A stretch of 64,000 bases of DNA, taken from positions 806,001 through 870,000 of the forward strand of contig BCKC01000005.1 in assembly GCA_001600455.1 (NCBI GenBank), given 5' to 3'. Positions 58,425-64,000 of the stretch are shown here, piece after piece. The notes beneath the pieces were generated by a model. It was given only the letters and a program-made list of their open reading frames with translations. It ran no database searches and was not told where the DNA came from. The position numbers were made by a program, and so were the translations under genes. Position 1 is the stretch's first letter. The number at the start of each line of letters is the position of its first letter. Origin of the DNA: Endocalyx cinctus (taxonomy: Eukaryota > Ascomycota > Sordariomycetes > Amphisphaeriales > Apiosporaceae).

Positions 58425-59790
58425 ATGTTCGATATAATCCCTAAATTCTTCTCGTAAGTATTCATACTTATTACCTATGGATTGGAGTATTTTGTGAAAG
58501 AGAAAAAAGAAAGTAACAACTAACTAATCATTTCTAACCGCGACAAATAATATGCAGTTCCCTAGCATCCTTCCTCTTTCCCCTCTTTGCATCTTATAAA
58601 GCTCTTAAGACGTCGGATCCAGCCCAACTGACGCCATGGCTGATGTACTGGTCTGTACTCTCTTGCGCCCTCCTCTTCGAGTCCTGGACCGAGTTCATTC
58701 TTGTCTGGGTGCCTTTCTACTCCTGGATGCGTTTGTTTTTCCTGCTCTGGCTCGTCTTGCCCTCGACCCAGGGCGCCCGCTTCCTCTACGAGACATACTT
58801 ACACCCGTACTTGGAAGAGAATGAGACGGCCATTGAGGAGTTCATCGCGACATCGCACGACCGTATCCGAGCCGCTGGGGTCGCCTACTTTAGGCTCGCC
58901 GTCGAATACCTGCGTACCCAGATCCTGGGCTTGCCGCCGCGAGAGCAGGAACAGGAACAGCAACGCGCGTCTTCTGCACCCCAGAGTTACACCCAAGCGC
59001 TGCTCGCTAGGTTCAGCGTACCAGCTGCGCGCTGGGCTGCCGATAATGCCGGAACGGCCGGGCACGACTTCTACAACCTGCTGGCGGGAGCCGTCGGTGC
59101 CGCCATGAGCGCCAAGGACGATAACGGCGGTGTGGGCGCGAGCGCTTCTGCAGCAGGTGCTGGTACTCACATGTCGGCTAGCGGGAAGTTGATCCCGGAT
59201 AACCTCGGAAACGCGCAGGAAAAGATTAGCTTTATCGCGGCGCAGAAGGAGAGATTGGCCTTCATGATGGGTGCCTTGGATAAAGAGGCTGCGCAGCTAG
59301 AGATAAACGAGAAGGAAGAACGGGCGCGGAGAGAGCAGCGCCCCGGTAGCATGAGCCGTGAGTCCCCTCTCGGAACCTCCCTTCCTCCCCACTTTTTAGT
59401 CCCGTCTCCGCTGGGTTACGTTGTAGTCCCCGTTATGCCTGGTGTTGTGTTTCAAGGATATGCAACTTGATAGGACTGTAGTGCATAGTCTTCTGTTTGA
59501 GAACTCTCCTAAAAGCCAGACATACTGATGACTTCTCACCGAAATCAGTGGACGGTAGCTCGCGACCCCCCAGCGGCCATAGCGGGCTGAGCAAAAGCCG
59601 AAGCGAAGTCGATTTCGAGAAAATCGATGCTGAGAGTGGTGCCGAAGAAGATAGCGACGAGGCAGCCATGCGAAGGCGAGGCGGACAGACTCCTGCCGAG
59701 GGTAGCGACTTGAACTCGAAAGCCGGCTGGGGCTTCCTGGGAGGCTGGGGAGGCCAGTCAACTGGACAGAGTACCGGTTATGAGAAGTAA
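58425..59790 (+). CDS. YOP1/REEP family ER membrane-shaping protein (TB2/DP1/HVA22)
   Basis: Exons 58425-58453, 58558-59357 and 59549-59790 give 356 residues. The first ten residues come from the tiny exon 1 (MFDIIPKFFS). The TB2/DP1/HVA22 domain covers about 10-110 with ASYKALKTSDPAQLTPWLMY, then ESWTEFILVWVPFYSWMRL and YETYLHPYLEENE. It forms hydrophobic hairpins that bend ER membranes, as in Yop1 and REEP proteins. After the domain comes a long Ala/Gly/Gln-rich region, a short charged coiled coil (ERARREQR) and, in exon 3, a phosphorylatable acidic tail (SEVDFEKIDAESGAEEDSDE) ending in WGGQSTG repeats. The long tail resembles the REEP1-4 branch more than compact Yop1. Reading through intron 2 would give an alternative hydrophobic end at 59470; splicing is favoured because exon 3 is clearly coding. 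Confidence 0.85.
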
Positions 59791-60345
59791 ACAAATTCTA
59801 CTTCTGTTTATCATCGCCTAGATTTCGGGGACAATGGAGTTATATGGGGTCTTTTTTTCGTGTGGGTTCATTTGCGTGATCGGGTTGTCTTTAGAAGTGT
59901 TATTATTAGGCTCGATTTTCAACGGACGGCATCAATAATGAAAGGTGATACCGATTCGAAAGCAAGGTTTCACCTTACAACCAACCAGCCGCGGACGTTG
60001 GGACGTCAGATGTCTGTCTATATGTATGTCCACCTTACATCAGTTGTTTGTGCAGCTGAGAGCCAATATGCTTATGCTATATGGGCGCTTTGTATTATTA
60101 CAAATTTTATGCTCTATACCATCTACCTCGCGCTCCTATTTATTTGTTTCCTTGTTATTTATATATATGTGACACTATAGTGGCGAAATTGCTCATAGTT
60201 CTCTTCCAGAACCATGATATCGTATAAATCTAAAATCGACTCAAGGGCACTCTCAGTTGGGTATATCCCTCCTTGGTATCATAATTTCAAAAATAAACGG
60301 ACTTATCCTCCCCTCTCTCCATTATCTTTATAACGCCAATAAAGA
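59791..60345. other. Convergent spacer
   Basis: 3' flanks of the REEP-like gene (plus) and MGM101 (minus). AT-rich; open frames here lack motifs. Confidence 0.55.
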
Positions 60346-61435
60346 TCATGATTTCTTAAACGGATAGCGAACCTCGTCGTCCTTCCTCAGCCAGATCTGC
60401 TTCTTCTTCTTGGTCGTGACGTGCTCGACCCACTGCTGAACGGCGTGGGTCTTCATGAACTTGCGGATGAACCGGGGGTCCCACAGCTCCGAGGCGATGC
60501 CCAGGTCTTTGCAGCACCGCATCAGCGCATTCGACTTGCATCCCTCAGACGCGGTCGCTACACCGTCTTCGTTAAAGTATTGCTGTTCGCCTCGAGCTTG
60601 GGCTACGAATCTATAATTTTCGAGAAAAAAAAAAAAGAGGATGAAAGGTTAGTATGTACATGTACATATATTCGGATTTCTGCGTTTAGGCAGTTTTAGA
60701 AAAAGAGAATGTGAAGTTTTTTTTTAATTACCTTCCCTGCACCACGAGCGCATAATCCCTCGCCACTAACTTATCCTGCACGATCAGGTCCCCTCGAGGC
60801 GCCAATCCCCACCCGCCGGGACCGAAGGCGGCGTTTAGTATCCGCCGGTACTTGATCTCGGGTAGGTAGATGATCCCGTCGGGCTTCACCTCGATGTCAT
60901 CCGGGTCCAGGGGCGCCTGCAAGATGGTGGCGGTCTGGGGTGCGAACGGAGATACGCCTAAGCCGTGGAACGACTGCGTCCAGTCTACCGTGGCGGTTTC
61001 CCCGTTGCCGTTGCCGTTCCCATTTCCGTTTCCGTTCCCGTTAGTGTCTGGAGTGTACGACGGCGAAGGAGAAGGGGGGATAGAAGAAGAAGGTGCGTCG
61101 GGGAGTGGAACGCCGGAGACGGCAGGTATAGGAGTGCGTTTTGCGGCTGTCGTTGTTGTGGTGGTGGTCGAAGACGCAGGAGGGGATCGTGTGTAGGAAG
61201 AAGTCGAGGGTTTTGGCGCTGCTTTTGTCGCTGCTAAGTATGGAGGAGGAGGCGTAGTGGAAGGAGCAGGTGTTGTGGCGGGTTTTGGCGTCGATGCATA
61301 GGTTTTCGGCTTTGATGTCGATACCATAGTTCGTGACGACGATGATATCCTATTACTATAGCCATTACTTGGCGATAAGAACTGTAGACGGCGTGTGACT
61401 GCTGTCCGTAGCGGTGTTATGGACCGAGATGCCAT
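60346..61435 (-). CDS. mgm101: Mitochondrial genome maintenance protein MGM101
   Basis: Exons 61435-60732 and 60610-60346 give 322 residues. The N-terminus ([20 protein letters not shown]) is a mitochondrial presequence. A Ser/Thr/Pro/Ala-rich linker follows, then a short Asn-Gly repeat (NGNGNGNG) near 140. The conserved core begins [16 protein letters not shown] and contains [39 protein letters not shown] and [18 protein letters not shown]; it ends in a Lys-rich basic tail. Mgm101 is a Rad52-like single-strand annealing protein in mitochondrial nucleoids, needed for recombination and repair of mtDNA. ATG 61435 is used since the open frame beyond it starts with TTG. Both the Cys-rich and aromatic core residues are present, so it should be functional. 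Confidence 0.93.
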
Positions 61436-61983
61436 TTTGAGACTCGTCGTCAAGTTTTATATATAATTGATGGCGGGTATTGAACTTTGTCGAAGTCTTG
61501 ATTTTGCAATTGTGTATGTAGATATAGAAATTTTATGACATTGCTACGCTACACTAGTGCACTTGAATCATCTCTGCACTATACAACTTTACCCGATAAA
61601 TACATATTAGTATAGATGCATGGAATATCACTTAAAATATCACTGTAGCTGTGTAGATCTGCTTGATCTGATTCTATCATCAATTTACATAACTGTTGAG
61701 AGGAGAGTTATCCAGCTTTCTTTTTCGAATCATATTGCTTTACGTTGAGAAATTGAAATTGATATCTTGCCATATTACTAAAACACAAATGTCTACTTAA
61801 ATTAGAAGAAACAATGCCAAGTTTAAGTGAGGCATTTGCTAGACGTCACCTCCCCACGTCTTCTCACCTATGTGACGAGTATGGGTCACCATGGTACATA
61901 CTTAAGTATACAGTAGGCACTTGAGAAACTTTCATGTATATTTAAATCTCTCACCAATGGCCAAGAATATAAGATGATTTATA
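61436..61983. other. Intergenic spacer between MGM101 and COA4
   Basis: 548 bases of AT-rich DNA: 3' flank of COA4 and promoter of MGM101, both on the minus strand. No gene seen. Confidence 0.6.
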
Positions 61984-62612
61984 TCATGCATCCTTCGTAG
62001 ATGTTCTCTCGTTGTTGTTATGCCTCTTCCAACACTCTCTAAAGGTCTCCATCTATGAAGTCGAGATTAATCGTCAGTTTAAACCCAAAACACCATATGG
62101 TATCCTACTTACCTCCTTCTTACATTCTCTCCAGTCTTTCTTATCGTAATAGCAGTCGGTTAGCTTGGAGTTTTCGTCTATGAAATTCATATATCAGCTT
62201 TCTTCTATTTCCCTTCATCTTATTTAGATAGGGAGTATATAATCTCTCACCTGCACATCCCGTGCTGAATATTCGTTTATCCCTATATAAAGAAGCATCC
62301 GCATCAGTTCAGCTGTTCAGGTCAATTGCAGAATTCCTCCACATTAGAGCGTACCATTCGTCCGGCTCGTCATCTTCTTGAGCCTCGGCAGCTTTTTGCT
62401 GAGTAGTCTTCTCTTCCTTCGACATATCTGAGTTGTTCTGGAATCGTCAACAAGAAGTTTTTATTCTTGAGCTACGTCAATTGGCTATTCCTTTCTTGCT
62501 CGTAGCAATGCGATAGTGCAGGTATTAGTTGCAAGTAATAAACTATAACGTACCACTTACCTAAAAGATCAGCGCACGCCAAAAGCGGTGTAAGCCCCGG
62601 GGTTTCGGCCAT
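61984..62612 (-). CDS. COA4-like twin CX9C protein, cytochrome c oxidase assembly
   Basis: Five small exons (62612-62561, 62427-62355, 62282-62251, 62177-62113, 62052-61984) give 96 residues; each junction keeps frame and the product is coherent. A Lys/Gln/Glu-rich leader ends in DDEPDEWDKRIFSTGC. The first CX9C pair is C-ADENSKLTD-C and the second C-KKEMETFRE-C, with DWRE just before the second pair, as in Coa4 (human CHCHD8). Such proteins are imported into the intermembrane space by Mia40 and oxidised there; Coa4 supports cytochrome c oxidase assembly. The gene is so fragmented that no single open frame reveals it. It is head-to-head with the biotin ligase gene, 121 bases apart. Confidence 0.88.
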
Positions 62613-62733
62613 TCTGAAAACAACAAATCACCACACCTCCGTTATATTTAACCCGACGGATACGGGCCATATTTAATAGATCGACTGAGACCGGGGGATG
62701 TGGACACGGCATACTTGATATCTGTTATTCATC
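62613..62733. promoter_or_regulatory. 121-base bidirectional promoter region, COA4 and BPL1
   Basis: Only 121 bases separate the two divergent start codons, so both promoters and leaders must fit or overlap here. No clear TATA box was seen. Confidence 0.65.
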
Positions 62734-64000
62734 ATGTCTTCACGCAAATTAAACGTGCTCGTATATACCGGGGCGGGGACTACGATTGAATCCGTTAAGC
62801 ACGCGATATTTTCTCTCCGCCGTCTCCTTTCACCGAATTACGCCGTATTTCCTATCACGGAAAACGTCTTGCTCAAGGAACCCTGGACCCCGACCTGCGC
62901 GCTTCTGGTATTTCCCGGAGGCGCCGATCTCGGCTTTTGCCGAGCTCTCAACGGAACGGGGAATTCCATAATCTCTCAGTACGTCCGCCGAGGGGGCGCG
63001 TATCTCGGATTATGCGCCGGCGGCTATTACGGGTGCAAGAAATGTGAGTTCGAAGTCGGCAACAAGCCTATGGAAGTCGTAGGCTCCAGAGAACTCGCCT
63101 TCTTCCCAGGAACGTGCAGGGGTTGCGCTTTTAAGGGGTTCGAGTACAATAGCGAGAAGGGCGCCCGTGCGGTTCAGGTGAGCGTTAGGAAGGACGAATT
63201 TAAAGATGCTGGTCTAGTGCCAGACGTATTTACGTGTTATTATAATGGTGGAGGTACTTTTATCCCTTCAGCAGCATCCGAGGCCGATTACGAGGTTCTA
63301 GCTACGTATGCCGATGAACTTGATATCGAGGGTGGCCCGGACAAATCGGCTCTAGTATACTGCAAGGTCGGCTTAGGGGCTGCAATGCTCACCGGTATTC
63401 ATCCCGAGTTTGCTGCGGCAAATCTGAGTCCGCAGCATAGTGTGGATGGGTACGATGACCTGATAAAGCGTCTGCGAGCCAGCGACGAATCTCGAATCAA
63501 CTTTCTTAAGGCTTGTTTAACTAAGCTCGGGCTTCAAGTCAGCCAAGAAACTTCAGGTGTGCCTTCCCTGTCCCGGCTTCACTTATCGTCCCTCGTCAGC
63601 AGCGAGGTAGATGACTTGCTTGTTTCTCTGGAGGATATAATCACGAAGGAGGACGGGGAAGAGTATATTAAGGGGGAAATAGACACTTTTCAAATAGAGA
63701 AGCCCGAGACCAGGTGGTCAATGAACGGGCTCAAGACATCTCTACCCGCTGATGAAGATAACGCAAGCCAACTTACCTCTTCGTCTAGTCCGAGCAACGA
63801 AGCTATAGTAGATTATAGCAGCATCGTGAAGCGCATCGTCGCCCACGAAACCGCGTGGCCTGACGTCAAGGCTACTCCTTATTTTAATCACCACGTTTTC
63901 TATTCAAACTTAAGAGAATACCGCAGAGTTGAAAAAGATTCTGAAGACTGGGGAAATTATCTTATGTATGGAGAGGTACTGACGAGTACCAACACTCTCC
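62734..64000 (+). CDS. bpl1: Biotin-protein ligase (holocarboxylase synthetase), 5' part, cut by window end
   Basis: Open from ATG 62734 without a stop to the window edge (422 codons). The start MSSRKLNVLVYTGAGTT opens the glutaminase-like BPL_N domain, with VFPGGADLGFCRALNG and the nucleophile-elbow-like GAYLGLCAGGYYGC at about 90-103. FYNG-type and GIHPEF segments follow near 170 and 230. Just before the edge, GEVLTSTNT is the beginning of the biotinyl/lipoyl ligase catalytic domain; its GRGRG biotin-binding motif would lie outside. The enzyme attaches biotin to carboxylases in the cytosol. No intron is needed in the visible part. Confidence 0.9.
   Translation, partial: MSSRKLNVLVYTGAGTTIESVKHAIFSLRRLLSPNYAVFPITENVLLKEPWTPTCALLVFPGGADLGFCRALNGTGNSIISQYVRRGGAYLGLCAGGYYGCKKCEFEVGNKPMEVVGSRELAFFPGTCRGCAFKGFEYNSEKGARAVQVSVRKDEFKDAGLVPDVFTCYYNGGGTFIPSAASEADYEVLATYADELDIEGGPDKSALVYCKVGLGAAMLTGIHPEFAAANLSPQHSVDGYDDLIKRLRASDESRINFLKACLTKLGLQVSQETSGVPSLSRLHLSSLVSSEVDDLLVSLEDIITKEDGEEYIKGEIDTFQIEKPETRWSMNGLKTSLPADEDNASQLTSSSSPSNEAIVDYSSIVKRIVAHETAWPDVKATPYFNHHVFYSNLREYRRVEKDSEDWGNYLMYGEVLTSTNTL

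Overview
The window reads as nuclear DNA of a filamentous ascomycete (Pezizomycotina). Reasons: compact genes broken by short GT-AG introns (about 58-120 bases, one of 297) with CTAAC/TACTAAC-type branch sites, a C2H2 plus Zn2Cys6 transcription factor, a copper-fist factor, an NRPS-like reductase, GPI-anchored wall protein architecture, and AT-rich intergenic DNA full of homopolymers. The class within Pezizomycotina cannot be fixed from sequence alone. No rRNA, tRNA, CRISPR array or intact transposon was seen.

Layout. 1-4.2 kb is gene-poor, with one exon-like relic and a cluster of short palindromes. 4.2-7.7 kb holds a patatin-like lipase with a C-terminal C2H2-like finger, followed on the same strand by a four-helix membrane protein. 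9.3-11.7 kb encodes an 800-residue Gly/Ser-repeat GPI-anchored surface protein. 13.8-20.4 kb holds a saccharopine-dehydrogenase-like reductase, a two-finger transcription factor and mitochondrial ETF-ubiquinone oxidoreductase. 21.1-21.9 kb is a decayed cysteine-rich (probably secreted) gene. 24.4-25.6 kb is a small secreted protein whose repeats are each one in-frame exon. 26.2-30.1 kb is a four-domain A-T-R-SDR enzyme resembling fungal glycine betaine reductase (ATRR). About 7.5 kb without a recognisable gene follows. 37.7-44.6 kb holds TBP, a DAO-type flavin oxidase and the splicing factor SR140. 47.6-53.3 kb holds a copper-fist regulator, an HEL117-like nuclear protein and a TDA3-like oxidoreductase. 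55.4-59.8 kb holds a secreted quinoprotein-like (AA12-like) dehydrogenase and a YOP1/REEP membrane-shaping protein. 60.3-64 kb holds MGM101, COA4 and the start of biotin-protein ligase, which runs off the window.

How the genes relate. Most are unrelated housekeeping genes. Themes are: mitochondrial upkeep (ETF-QO, MGM101, COA4); flavin/nicotinamide redox chemistry around small amines (the ATRR-like enzyme, two DAO-family oxidases and ETF-QO, a link that is only suggestive); and surface or secreted repeat proteins (the GPI protein and the exon-per-repeat protein). The most unusual loci are the exon-per-repeat gene, the ATRR-like enzyme whose adenylation pocket lacks the amino-group-binding Asp, and the lipase/membrane-protein pair. 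Intron boundaries were placed by eye from splice consensus and reading-frame continuity, without transcript data.
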